From Liquidambar formosana (Eukaryota > Streptophyta > Magnoliopsida > Saxifragales > Altingiaceae): a stretch of 64,000 bases of DNA. The stretch covers positions 1 to 64,000 of the forward strand of contig JBBPBK010000072.1 of assembly GCA_039720395.1 (NCBI GenBank), read 5' to 3'. Below are positions 37,238 to 47,724 of this stretch, in pieces (position 1 is the first letter of the stretch; each line of letters begins with the position of its first letter). Both the position numbers and the translations under genes were made by a program. The notes under the pieces are model-generated. The model did not search any database. It saw only the letters and a list, made by a program, of their open reading frames with translations, and was not told the DNA's origin.

Positions 37238-38925
37238 TGTTGGGAATCAAACTAGAAGGAAAACAAAAGCGGAATGAATTGATAAACAAAACTTTTCCTA
37301 ATCGATTCCTAAAACCCATGAATCCAATTATGCTTAAACACAAACAAAACCCTAACTAGAAGGTAGAATTACTTACAGTTTGATTTGTCTTCTCCTTTTT
37401 GCTCTAAGCTTGAACTCCGGGTAACAGTGAATGAGCAGTCCAAGGGCACTGCCTCCAACGGTATCCACACCTAGCTAGAGCTTCAAGCCTTTCTTCTTTC
37501 TTCCTTGTTGTTGCTAGAGGTGGAGAAGAGAAGAGAGAGAGAGAGCCCCTTGCAATTTTCGGCCAGCCCTTGGGAAGAGTGATTGTAGTCATGTCATCAC
37601 ATCACATGATGACTATTTAAAGCCACTAATAGGGCCGGCCCTAGGGGGGATTCCAATCCCTAATAGGTTTTGTATAATTACTCCTAATTACACAATAACC
37701 CCTCTAGTTTGTATCTTATACAACCTTGCCCCTTAAGAACTATTCTTTTATTCACTTATACCCTTTCTCTCATAGACTTTAAAACTCTCTTAGCATGATC
37801 AGTGTGTGACCCATTGGGTTCACATCATCAAGTAGTAGGGATAGCATGAGGTGTGCACAATGGAACTCTTTCCATTTAAGGGTCTAATTAGAACTCCTTC
37901 CAATTCTCTAATTGATTATAACTCACTTATATCAATTAGGACTTCTACTAACCATGAATAACACCTAGCATATGGTTCATGGTGTTGTCCTTAATGAGTT
38001 GAATAAATATCTAACAAAGGACCCTTCTGTTATAGTTTATAGGTTACAATTACGTCCTTCCATCTACACAATGTCTCCAATTGAATTAATAGGACATGAA
38101 AGTCTGTCAAGTCCCTAGTTCAATTACTTTATACTCATTCATTAATATCAACTCAATAATGAACTTATGAAAACTACTTTCCATATTCATTCAACCATGG
38201 GCCCATGAATTTAATGAGTTATATCACTGAATGATATATGAAACATTCTCCCTCTTTTCCTCCTGAAAGTGATGGATTCCTTGTTGATCACTCACATACC
38301 TTCACACACATAGCAATAGGCCAATGATCACCCTTGCAGACCCCTAGAAGGATCTGCACTTAATGTTATCAAACTTCTAAAGCTATATGCATAATATAAC
38401 TTTAGTGTCTCAGGTCTAAGGATTACTTGTACCACTATAATAATGAGAAACTGATTGACAGGCAGGTTAAAACTCCATTCAGTTTATCTCATATCTTTGC
38501 TCACATTCAGTGTACCTATTCTTATAACAGGCACCTACTTATTAGTTGTAGTGTCTCCATACAAATAGCTTGAGACACCACACAAATAGCTTGAGACATG
38601 CTATCCTCCTATAAAGTCAACCTAACAAGTGCTAATACTATGGTTCATTACTATCCATCATAGTGAACCTTTAACTAGGAATCATTTAGTAGTTTAATAC
38701 AGAGATATATTTACAGTCTCAAAATTACAACCCTTTGTAATTTCATATTCTCAACTCTAACTCCATGGACATATTATGTAAATATAAATAATACATATAA
38801 ACATAATAGAATAAGCCCTTATATTAAATCAATAATAAAAGTGACATACATAAATGAAATCAAATGATTGTTCCTAATCCCTAAACAATCATCTCTATGA
38901 TTGGCTCTAGGGCATAATCCTAACA
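37238..38925 (-). mobile_element. Solo LTR of the Copia family of 8065-17455
   Basis: Minus-strand ends are TGTTAGGATTATGCC and GATTCCCAACA, and the full length is homologous to both LTRs of the complete element. The five-base duplication TGTTG is exact at 37233-37237 and 38926-38930, so a complete element inserted here and was later reduced by LTR-LTR recombination. It lies within the TIR element, so it is the younger event of the two. Confidence 0.93.
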
Positions 38926-39005
38926 TGTTGTAGAGGTCGGTGTATAGAGAGTAGCTTGCCGGCCGGCAATGCAAAGAGAGGGAGGTAATGCGTTGAGATG
39001 CAAAG

Positions 39006-39047
<42 letters not shown>

Positions 39048-39891
39048 GTGAGAGAGAAGGAAGACAAGGGAAGAGTGAGTTTTCTCTTCTTTCTCTCTTG
39101 GAAATAACAAATGCACTCAACCCAAAATTTTGATGGATCAAGTGAGAGACGCTTATTACTTAAAACCGGGTGGGGTATTGGCAGATAATGCAACTTAAGT
39201 TGCTTTTAATGTTGGCCCTTGATCTGAGATGGACGGTTTGGATAAAATCTCATGCGGGGAGTTAAAACGGCGAAGGCGCCTGGGTGAACCGCATTGTAAA
39301 TATATATATAGACACACACACACTTATACACTTATATATACATATTTGACTTGAAGAAGTGATAAAAGTTCATATATCACTAGATCTATAAACCATAACA
39401 TGTCAAATATGTGTGTGTGTGTGTGTGTAGAGTTAGGATCAAATTACTCCTGGTGAAAGACATCTTACTCTTACACATCACATTTTTCCAGCCCCACCTT
39501 CAGATTAAGTTCTCCTCACTTGCCTTACATGCTCACCAAATATCAAGTTAATTGAAGATTATGAACTATTGTGTCAAAAGAGCGTCCCAAATTGTAGTAT
39601 TATTCACAAAACAAAATTATGAATTTACAGATTGGACATGTATTGATATCCCAATCAATGTGAAATTTGGCATGCATGATTGCACGATAGGAATATCTAA
39701 TCCAAAGGTAGGCTTGGTAAAATGTGGGTCCAATAACATACATTCACATATATATATATATATATAGATCGATATATATGTGGGTGTAAGGTGTAATTTG
39801 ATCCTACCTCATAGATGTATGCCCGATGACCCAAAATAAAAATAAATAAATAAATACAAGAGTTCATATATCACTGGATGAATAAACCCCA

Positions 39892-39896
<5 letters not shown>

Positions 39897-39965
<69 letters not shown>
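39897..39965. repeat. (CT)n(CA)n compound microsatellite
   Basis: A long CT run with two interruptions passes into eight or nine CA dinucleotides, about 215 bp from the donor site of CSN3 exon one. Confidence 0.9.
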
Positions 39966-40622
39966 AAATATATATTTCTGCAACAGCTACCCAAGATAAA
40001 ATTCCAAGGCACCCTAATCCTAATATGATTAACCCTTAAATAATTCACTGGTACATGGAACGACCAGAATACCATACTCCGTGAAACAACATCAAATCCT
40101 AATTAAAGCACAGTCAAAATGCTAAATTCACAGTACCGAAAGTGAAAAATATCAAGCCCTAATAAATTCAAAACATACAGGATATAGAGATAACCGAGAG
40201 AGTGCTTGGAAGGGTCGAGCTGGTCGTGAAAAGACGATAGCTGAGTCGACTGGGAGTGAAGTCGTTCCTCCGCTTGTTTCAATTGGTTGTGGAGATGCTG
40301 TATGTCTGCGCCGTTGCTTGATAGCCCTTGGATTTGGGCGACCACTGCTTCCACAGAGTCCATGGCTGAGCTGAATCGGCACACGAACTCGGACGAAGGA
40401 AAAGGGTTCTCCGGTTCTGAATTGGGTTGTGCGTGTTTGTGTCTTGTCTGCGACTTTGCGAGTGTTTATTAAAGAAGGGGAGATGGACTCGGGGTTACCT
40501 CGTTTGAGTTCCGATGCTTTGAGGCGCTGGTAGGTTTGATCAGTAGTGGGCCTGGAAGTAGGCTTAGCCTTTGCAGCGTCCAAGGGAACGGCTAAAGCAA
40601 CCCCAAGAAAGGTTAAGTTTAC

Positions 40623-40642
40623 CCCCCCCCCCCCCCCCCCCC
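40623..40642. repeat. (C)20 tract upstream of CSN3 exon 1
   Basis: A run of about twenty C lies some 260 bp upstream of the CSN3 start codon, followed after 60 bp by CCACC pentamers (40703-40730). It may mark the edge of the Mutator-like region. Confidence 0.85.
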
Positions 40643-41107
40643 AATTTTTTAATGAGAAAATGATGGTGTGAAATGACCAAAAGGGGCATCAGGTGTTAAC
40701 CCACCCCACCCCACCCCACGCCAGCCCACCCCTCATTCATCTGAATTCTCATTTGCGCGCCAAAACCCCTCACCATCACGTTCCACTATCCGGCACCCTC
40801 TCCGGCGACATTCTCCGGCAACTTTGTCCGGCAACATTCTCAGGCGCTCTTCCGGCAACTCTCATCCTCATTTCTCACTCTCATAACCACCCCTAACCAA
40901 TATATCATCTTCATCCCTCACTCTCTCACAACAACCCTTAAACAAAAATCCATAACCCATTTGTAGTGGCTTTTACGTTTTTTATGAGCAATGGAGGAGG
41001 AAGAAGTCAGTTGGAATGGTGTTGGCAGCAAGGAGGTATGTATTTTGGATTCAAAGTATGCAAAAATGGCGATTTTTTTGATTGCAGTCGCGCAGGTTCG
41101 ACTCTGG

Positions 41108-41515
41108 TAATCCGTAATGTTCGGTTTTACGTGACCAAGCATTATGGTAATGTTCGGTTTTACACAACCAAGCTTTATGGTAATGTTCGGTTTTACACAA
41201 CCAAGCATAACTATTTAAGGGTTTTTGTGATCCATAACTATTTAAGGTTTTACTCTGGTAATCCGTAATGTTCGGTTTTACACAACCAAGCATTATGGTA
41301 ATGTTCGGTTTGACACAACCAAGCATAACTATTTTGTTTGGTTGTAAAAAACCGAACAGTGCATGGATTATTCAGTTTCCAGTAATGCTGTTCGGTTTTA
41401 AACAACCAATCATAAAGATTATGTTCGGTTTCATCTGACCGTTTAAAACAGATATGTTCGGTTTAATACAACCAAACATGTTGCCAGTGTTTGGTATGAA
41501 TTAACCGAACAGTTC
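41108..41515. repeat. Array of GTTCGG palindromes, left of the transposase exons
   Basis: About ten units of TGTTCGGTTTTA plus a variable spacer and ACAACC(A/G)A(G/A)CA. Many form hairpins with GTTCGGT pairing to ACCGAAC. Two blocks of about 36 bp are repeated almost exactly (41118-41205). ORFs across it, on both strands, are repeat readings. Confidence 0.85.
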
Positions 41516-41589
41516 CAGAATAGTTTTTTTGTTTTTTTTTAAGCATTGGATTATTACTTTTATTTTACCGTCTTTTATTCTTGTCTCAG

Positions 41590-44500
41590 GCTTCCTCAAA
41601 AGCTAGCATCCATGAGTCGGCATGTGTTATGGATTATAGTAATGAATTCACAAATTATGAGGTAAATAAAACTTATGAAAATGTTCATTTACTTGATGGA
41701 ATAAATATAATTCATGAAGTTGAAGAATATAAATGAATTTATTTTCATGTGTAGGTCTTCAATAGTAAGGAAGCATTATGCAATTAGGCTCGAGAAGTAG
41801 GAAGACAAAATGGGTTTGTTATTGTGATAACCAAATCTGATGTTACAAGCAAAGGCAGGACAGCAAGACTAACGCTTGGATGTGAGCGAGGTGGCTATTA
41901 TATAAACAGGAAAAAAGACATTGAGACCGAACATGAGAAGAAGCGAAGAAAGGAAACTGGTACAAAGAAGTGTGGATGCCCCTTTGCCTTAAAGGGTGAG
42001 AAGATGCCAGATGATGATGAATGGATGTTGAAGGTTTTATGTGGAATACATAATCATGAAGCTGCAAAGTATCTCGAGGGGCACTGCTATACTGGGAGAT
42101 TATCAGAGCAAGAGAACTCATTAGTGGTTGACATGTCCATGAAAATGAGTCGGCCTAAAGACATTCTAGTTACTTTGAAGCGAAAGGATATACTCAATAC
42201 AAGCACCTTGAGGACAATCTACAATGCACGTCTAAAGAATAGGATAAAAGAGAAGGCTGGGAGATCACAAATGCAATATTTGTTGGGTAAGTTAGCTGAG
42301 CATAAATACATTGAATGGCATAGGAGTTCTGATGATAGTGATGCCATTTTGGATTTATTTTGGGCACACCCTCGTAGTGTGGAGTTGTTTCGTGCCTTTC
42401 CACATGTGTTGATAATGGATTGCACATACAAAACTAATAAATATCGTCTTCCCCTCTTTGAGATTGTTGGAGTCACATCAACTAACTTGACATTCTCTGT
42501 GCCTTTCGTATACATTCAACATGAATGGGAAGATAACTACACATGGGCATTGAATAGATTGCGTAGTCTTGTTGAGGATCAAAAGATTTTACCTGGTGTT
42601 ATTATCACGGACAGAGAGTTGAGCTTGATGAATGCTATTGAGAAAGTTTTCCCCAATGCTAGGCATTTATTGTGTAGATGGCACATTTCAAAGAATGTTC
42701 TAAGTAATTGCAAGAAGTACTTTGAGTCGGGAGATCAGTGGGAGAAGTTTAACTCCCAATGGGAAACAGTTGTCTTGTCTGCCACTGAATTTGAGTACTT
42801 AACTCAAGTAGACATATTGCATAAGAACTTCAATACCTATCCTGAGGCCCTACAGTATGTGTCAAGTAGTTAGTTGACCCCTTACAAGGATAGGTTTGTC
42901 TCGGCTTGGACAGACACATGTATGCATTTTGGAAATCGAACGTCAAACAGGTGTAGCTTCTAAGCTATTATCAAAACATTGTGTGTTACATTTATAATTT
43001 AGCAATAAGATGTTGATATTAACAAATTTTATTTTATTGACCAGGGTGGAAAGTGCACATGCAAGGTTAAAGAGGCAATTAGGGTGTAGTACCTTGAACT
43101 TTGAGTTATCATGGGGCGAGGTGCACAGTTTGATTGAGTTACAGTACACCGAAATCAAGGCATCGTTTGAGAAGAGCTCAATAGTTGCTAAACACAAGTT
43201 TGCATGTACAGAATTAAAGGAGATTCGGGGCATGGTATCTATAGTTGCATTAGAAAATATCCTTGTACAGATGCGGCGTGCTAGAGCAATTGGGGTTGAT
43301 GCTTCAGCATGTGGTTGTGCAAACCGTCGATCCCATGGATTACCCTGTGCACATGAGATTGCAGAATACAAAAGGGAAGGTCGACCTATTCCACTTGACT
43401 GCATTGATCAATTTTAGAGAAAACTTGATATCTTGCCAGCTACTAAGAAACAAAATCTGAAATTGATGTGTCAACCATATTTAGATTTGTTTCTCCAGAT
43501 ATTCGAAGATGAAGATACAGAATCACAACTGCAGATGCTAAAGAAGTTGAGGGAGATAATAGCTCCACATTCTACACATCTTCTAGAACCCACCGAACTA
43601 TATAACCGTACCCGAGGTCGACCAAAGGTAAAGGTTGACACATCCACACGTCGTGACCCGTCCGCCTTTGAGTACGTACAGTCTCGACATGATAGTTGCT
43701 CAACTGGATTCAATGTGGAGCCGAGTAACTCATCAGGTCATTTTGTGCCACAGCGACAACCAAAAGAAAAGGTAAAATGATGTAGTTATAGATGGTAGAA
43801 TATCTACTTTTATTGTCATATTACTTTTATTGGCATATTGATGGTTATTTTCCTAATGAATTGGGTGATATAATGTTTTCAGGTTTATCCTACCCAAGCT
43901 GCAAAGCCAATATTACACATTGATGAATTTCCAGCTGGAATAAGAGAATACATATTCAAAACCAAGGATGTCCAGGCTGATGGAAATTGTGGTTTTAGGG
44001 CTATTGTTGCTTTGATGGGAAAGGGAGAAGATGGATGGATGGTTGTGAGAGAAGATCTAGTTGATGAGTTACTCTATAACCACCAACTGTACACTCGGGT
44101 TTATGGGTCAGTGCATAGGGTAAATGAGATCAGATCTGGATTAGCACACTTTGAGGGTGGTTTTGCAGGGTATGAGCATTGGATGACAATGCCTGATATG
44201 GGACATCTTATTGCATCCCGTTATAATGTGGTCTTGTACCATCTGTCAATGCAGCAATGCCTTACCTTTTTACCACTTAGATTGAATCCCATGCCTCTAC
44301 ATGCGCGTAAAGAAATTGCAATTGGGTTCGTAAATGGAAACCATTTTATTCAAGTATGATCTTAAAACTTTTATTTATGTATTTTTCTTTATGCTTTTTA
44401 GTTTTAGCCCTATTGACAACGGGTGTAACAAACATGCAGGTATTCATGAAAGCGGGTCATCCCGTGCCTCCTGTAGCTACCACTTGGCGACTTCATCGCG

Positions 44501-44616
44501 ATGTTGTGGCAGCAGACTGGGATTCTCCTTACATTGATAGAATTCAAAATTTCCTTAATGTAATTGGTTGTGGTGTTGCAACTACTGACACTTGTGATAC
44601 TGTAGACATTGACTAG
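41590..44616 (+). pseudogene. Mutator-like (MULE) transposase with SWIM and OTU domains, three Trp-to-TAG codons
   Basis: Exons with matching phases: 41590-41661, 41755-42950, 43045-43771, 43883-44353 and 44440-44616. Domains in order: a FAR1-type DNA-binding segment (FNSKEAL...GFVIV, later KKCGCPFAL and GIHNHEA); the MULE DDE core with Asp in LIMDCTYKTN (42418-42420), Asp in IITDRELSLM (42610-42612) and Glu in RVESAHARLK (43049-43051), spacing D-64-D-115-E; a SWIM finger ACGCAN...GLPCAHEI; and an OTU cysteine-protease domain with DVQADGNCGFRA (Cys at 43988-43990) and GNHFIQ (His at 44342-44344). TAG codons at 41785-41787, 42871-42873 and 43415-43417 replace Trp expected in W-AREV, W-LTPYK and W-RKLD. 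Apart from these the roughly 880 codons are open. The first exon is uncertain: one candidate at 40966-41035 has the wrong phase. Transposase would bind the element ends and cut them; the role of the OTU domain is unknown. Confidence 0.9.
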
Positions 44617-44823
44617 CCCATTTATAATATCATCTATCTTGTTTTATTGGTCCCTTAATATACTGTAGACATTGAGTAGCCAACTTGTTAATTTTTTTGG
44701 ATTAATAGATCGTTGTTTTGGTCTAATAAAGTAATTTAGGATGATAATGGCAGAAAGGACTTATGGATTTTGTGTTAAAATTATGACAAATCAATTTTGT
44801 TTTGTTTGTTACAGATTTGCACC
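44617..44823. other. 3' flank of the MULE gene
   Basis: AT-rich sequence with a short repeated phrase around TACTGTAGACATTGA (44598 and 44661); no gene seen. Confidence 0.4.
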
Positions 44824-45505
44824 TGTTCGGCATTAAGTACCCAAACAATATTCTAATGTTCGGTTTTATGTCACCAAACTAGTTCACTATGTTCGGATTA
44901 CAATGACCGAACGTATCCTTTTGAATTACCGTAATGCCGTTCGGTGCCATGTAACCCAACGTTTCTTAAATGTTCGGTTTCATAAAGTCGAACAAGGGCT
45001 TTATGTTCGGACTCATACTACCAAACATATCATTTTGAATTACCGTAATAGTATGTTCGGTGCCATACAACCAAACATTACTTAGATGTTCGGTTTTCTA
45101 AAGTCGAACAAGAGCTGTATGTTCGGAGTTATACCACCAAACATATCATTTTGAATTTCAGGTAATACTACTGTTCGATGCCATGTAACCAAACGTTGCG
45201 TACATGTTCGGTTTTCTAAAGTCGAACAAAAGCTTTTTGTTCGGATTCATACGACCAACCATATCATTTTGAATTACCGTAATAGTATGTTCGGTGCCAT
45301 ACAACCAAACGTTACATACATGTTCGGTCGTCTAAAGTCGAACATGGCCATTATGTTCGGAGGCATACCACCGAACATCTCATTTTGAATTTCCATAATA
45401 CACCGTTCGGTGTTATGTCGCCAGATCTTACTTAGATGTTCGGTTTCATACAACCGAACAAGAGCATTATGTTCGGCATAGTGGTACCGAACATATCGTT
45501 TTGAG
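44824..45505. repeat. Array of GTTCGG palindromes, right of the transposase exons
   Basis: Some twenty units of TGTTCGG...CCGAAC or CCAAAC with spacers TTTTGAATTACCGTAATA. The best palindrome, at 45437-45460, has TGTTCGGTT and AACCGAACA around TCATAC. The array mirrors that at 41108-41515, so the transposase exons lie between two like arrays. Confidence 0.85.
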
Positions 45506-46444
45506 ACTTTAGAACATATCTTCCTTTAAACCATCCAATTTATACATCCTTTTTGTTCAATAGGTGACTAATTATATTCCAATAATTAAATATATTCCTG
45601 AATATCAATTCAAGCCCTCAAAGGGCGACACAGAACCACTTACATTGATACAACGTACCCTGTTTACAACCTACTCTTTTTGAGGCAGGACTTGCGTGAC
45701 TTGCTAGTACCCTTGAAGCTGCTGTAAAAGTGAGTATGTCAACTTTTTAACATGTGACCTAACATTTCATAGTGGACCTCTTAGGGTGGCATAAACTTTT
45801 GTATGACCTAACAATTTTTTTTTAGATGGAAATGCCACTGCTTGATCCGAATACTCCAAGGGAGAGTATTAGAAGCTCCCACCAAGTGTAGGAGGAGAAT
45901 CCCAATTACACGAAGGAAGAAAAAACCAAAAAGTGTGAGAAAAAAGGGTTAGAATTTAACCCCTGATGCAAGTTATTTCTCCTATACTCAATTTCTTGAT
46001 ATTATGTTACTTTAAACTCCATTATTTATCTTATACCAAGTTCTCGGCGTCCAAAAACTTTTGACCATTTTTTGTAAATTTCGGCATGGTCCCGCCTAAA
46101 AATGGAACATACCAAGTTCTCGACTTTAAACATAACCTGCAAAAAACACATTTCCACCACCACAGATAATACAATTCCAGAAACCCACATAATTCAAATC
46201 CAAAATAACTTACAATATATGCAACCTATCCTCATCTGCCCACCACTACATATAATACAATTCTAGAAACCCATATACTCCAAGTTCAAAATAAACATAT
46301 ATGCAACCTATCCTCATCTGCCCACCACCAAATATAATTACAATTCTAGAACCACATATAATTCAATTCAAAAAAGTTACATAATCCAAGTCCAAAAAAT
46401 GACATCATCCAAGTCCAAAAAATTATATCTGCCCACAACCCAAA
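45506..46444. other. Region between the MULE gene and the convergent PMD gene
   Basis: 45563-45680 can be read on the plus strand as a short open stretch (VTNYIPIIKYIPEYQFKPSK), and 45830-45890 as MEMPLLDPNTPRESIRSSHQ, so further exons of the plus-strand unit are possible but not supported by any family. 46160-46380 is a three-copy repeat of about 85 bp with CAACCTATCCTCATCTGCCC, in the expected 3' UTR of the minus-strand gene. Confidence 0.45.
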
Positions 46445-47724
46445 TCAAGTGGAGCTCCCACCAGTACGACGCCTCCTATTTGCCCGAGAGTATATTAAAT
46501 CAATATCCGGTGTGCATCCTTCCTCAACAGCATCAGCTCGACCCTGCAGAACTCGTACTATGGCACGAATCGTCCCATATAGCATAGTAGGATCTGTACA
46601 AGCATCTGCACGATCCATGTCTAACACTGGCAACCCAATCTTCAATGCATGATCAATGCACTGTGGAATAATGAGAAAGTAAAATTAAACTTAGGGTACA
46701 AGTGGGCAATAAAATTTCATGTTTATATATATATATATATATATATAAAATAAAAAACAAGGTTGTCAATGGAAGGACGACCTCTTGAGGATCTCTGCGT
46801 ACTGGCTGGACAGGTGGCTCCACAACTGGAAGTGGGAAGGCCTGGTGAGCTGGGTTTTGCACACGAGTATGTGACACACCCCTAAACCAATCCATATACC
46901 CTACAATGGTTTCTCCTGGAAAACTCACGGGGGAACTGCGTGCATCTGCTGCCAACAAATGATTCATCCACGTCTCCAATTGATTACCAATAACATTGAA
47001 TAATAGACTGTAGGATTGCGCAGATGAACCACGGGTAGATGATGTTAGTTGTACTGGGGCACGCGGAATGTACTGGACACGTCCAAACTGCCTAAGAACC
47101 CTGTCAGGCTGGTAGGGTTCAACAATATCGACACAATGTAGCAACCCAGCGTAGTATGTGAACTCCTCAAGAGGATGATGAGCCCTAATGCAGCTATAGG
47201 GATCCCAAACAACCTGAAATAAGAAATAACGTATGTAATTAGCGATTACAGTTGGAAAATTTTAAATATATTAGATATGAAATTACAACAATCTAAAATA
47301 TCAATAAATATCATACCGACTCAGACTGCAGGTCGTCAAGTGCCTCCCTTAAGTTATATAAATGTGATAAAGAGCTCCCCTGATCCTTGAGAGGAGCCCA
47401 ACGCAGCACACATGGATCCACATCAACATATCCAACTTTACGGGGTGGTTGAAACATTGGGAAATGCTCATACACCCATGCCTCTAGAAGGGTCAAATAG
47501 CCAGCAATCTGTTTACAATCACTCCTACTGGCCATACCCAAGTGTCGATACAAAGTAGCCAATGCAGCAGCACCCCAACCATACTCATGGACTGTATCCA
47601 AATCCTGTAATACGTGGAGGAGGCCAACTGACACCCTGCCCCCGCTCTTGTCTGTGAATAAAGTAGAGCCAAGAAGGTAAAGCAGGTACGCCCTCGTAGC
47701 ATAGGTAGTTCTTTCAACAGTAGG
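46445..47724 (-). pseudogene. Plant mobile domain (PMD, MAIN-like) gene, 5' end cut by an LTR
   Basis: Three minus-strand exons with GT/AG borders: 47724-47317, 47213-46782 and 46660-46445. The first reads ATRAYLLYLLGSTLFTDKSG, then HEYGWGAAALATLYRHLGMA and LLEAWVYEHFPMF, the core of the PMD or aminotransferase-like plant mobile domain. The second reads WDPYSCIRAHHPLEEF and later YQPDRVLRQFGRVQYIPRAP, the usual C-terminal part. The third is a basic tail ending in RRRRTGGSST and a stop. Cellular MAIN/MAIL proteins help silence transposons, but PMD genes are also frequent in transposable elements, and the MULE next door makes that the likelier origin. The reading frame is lost upstream of 47725, where a Tat-like LTR begins; by chance the LTR adds an in-frame ATG about 20 codons further up. 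The exons themselves show no stop. Confidence 0.85.

Larger units (their letters stand above)
36153..39292. mobile_element. Long-TIR DNA transposon (Mutator-like or foldback), non-autonomous
   Basis: The ends are inverted copies of each other. The left begins GCAGTTCACCCAGGCGCCTT (36153) and the right end reads GCGGTTCACCCAGGCGCCTT on the opposite strand (39292). The match extends about 130 bp with high similarity and, more weakly and interrupted by CT/GA microsatellites, to about 330 bp on each side (36380-36480 against 38935-39060). No transposase is present. A solo LTR is nested inside at 37238-38925, so the element without it is about 1.45 kb. A 9-bp target duplication expected for Mutator-like elements is not clear in the TA-rich flanks, so the superfamily is uncertain. 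Confidence 0.75.
30174..40363 (-). pseudogene. CSN3: COP9 signalosome subunit 3 (CSN3)-like gene, probably a pseudogene
   Basis: CSN3 is a PCI-domain subunit of the nuclear CSN complex that removes NEDD8 from cullins. The minus strand carries collinear exons with GT/AG borders: 40363-40179 (MDSVEAVVAQIQGL...LDPSKHSLGYLYI), 35597-35425 (FKDQVLLLEAPMRGVAPML), 33774-33717 (GGMICIGQKRFRKALELLHN), 33612-33527 (VVTAPMSIINTIAVEAYK), 32938-32873 (FSTSLPKYTSSVAQRNLKNY), 31376-31287 (AYIELANSYSTGKISELEA), 31118-30960 ([20 protein letters not shown]), 30864-30743 (KDGMVRFLEDPEQYK), 30402-30330 (GLSKKLTAIDEHISSDALYL) and 30242-30174 (FDFDDFDTVPQKFNI, stop). Exon phases agree, but there is an in-frame TGA at 31068-31070 (from a CGA Arg codon), a net 4-nt loss near 33555 that shifts frame, and no recognisable exon between exon one and 35597. 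The exon before 33774 survives only as a decayed trace near 33800-33850. Introns are swollen by a SINE, a TIR element and microsatellites. Family call very sure; loss of function likely. Confidence 0.88.

Noticed and set aside
30174..40363. CSN3 as an intact functional gene
   Set aside because: In-frame TGA in an otherwise conserved exon, a frameshift and missing exons argue against it, though base errors cannot be excluded.
41843..42515. Minus-strand ORFs under the transposase
   Set aside because: Shadows of the plus-strand MULE exon, which has the conserved motifs.
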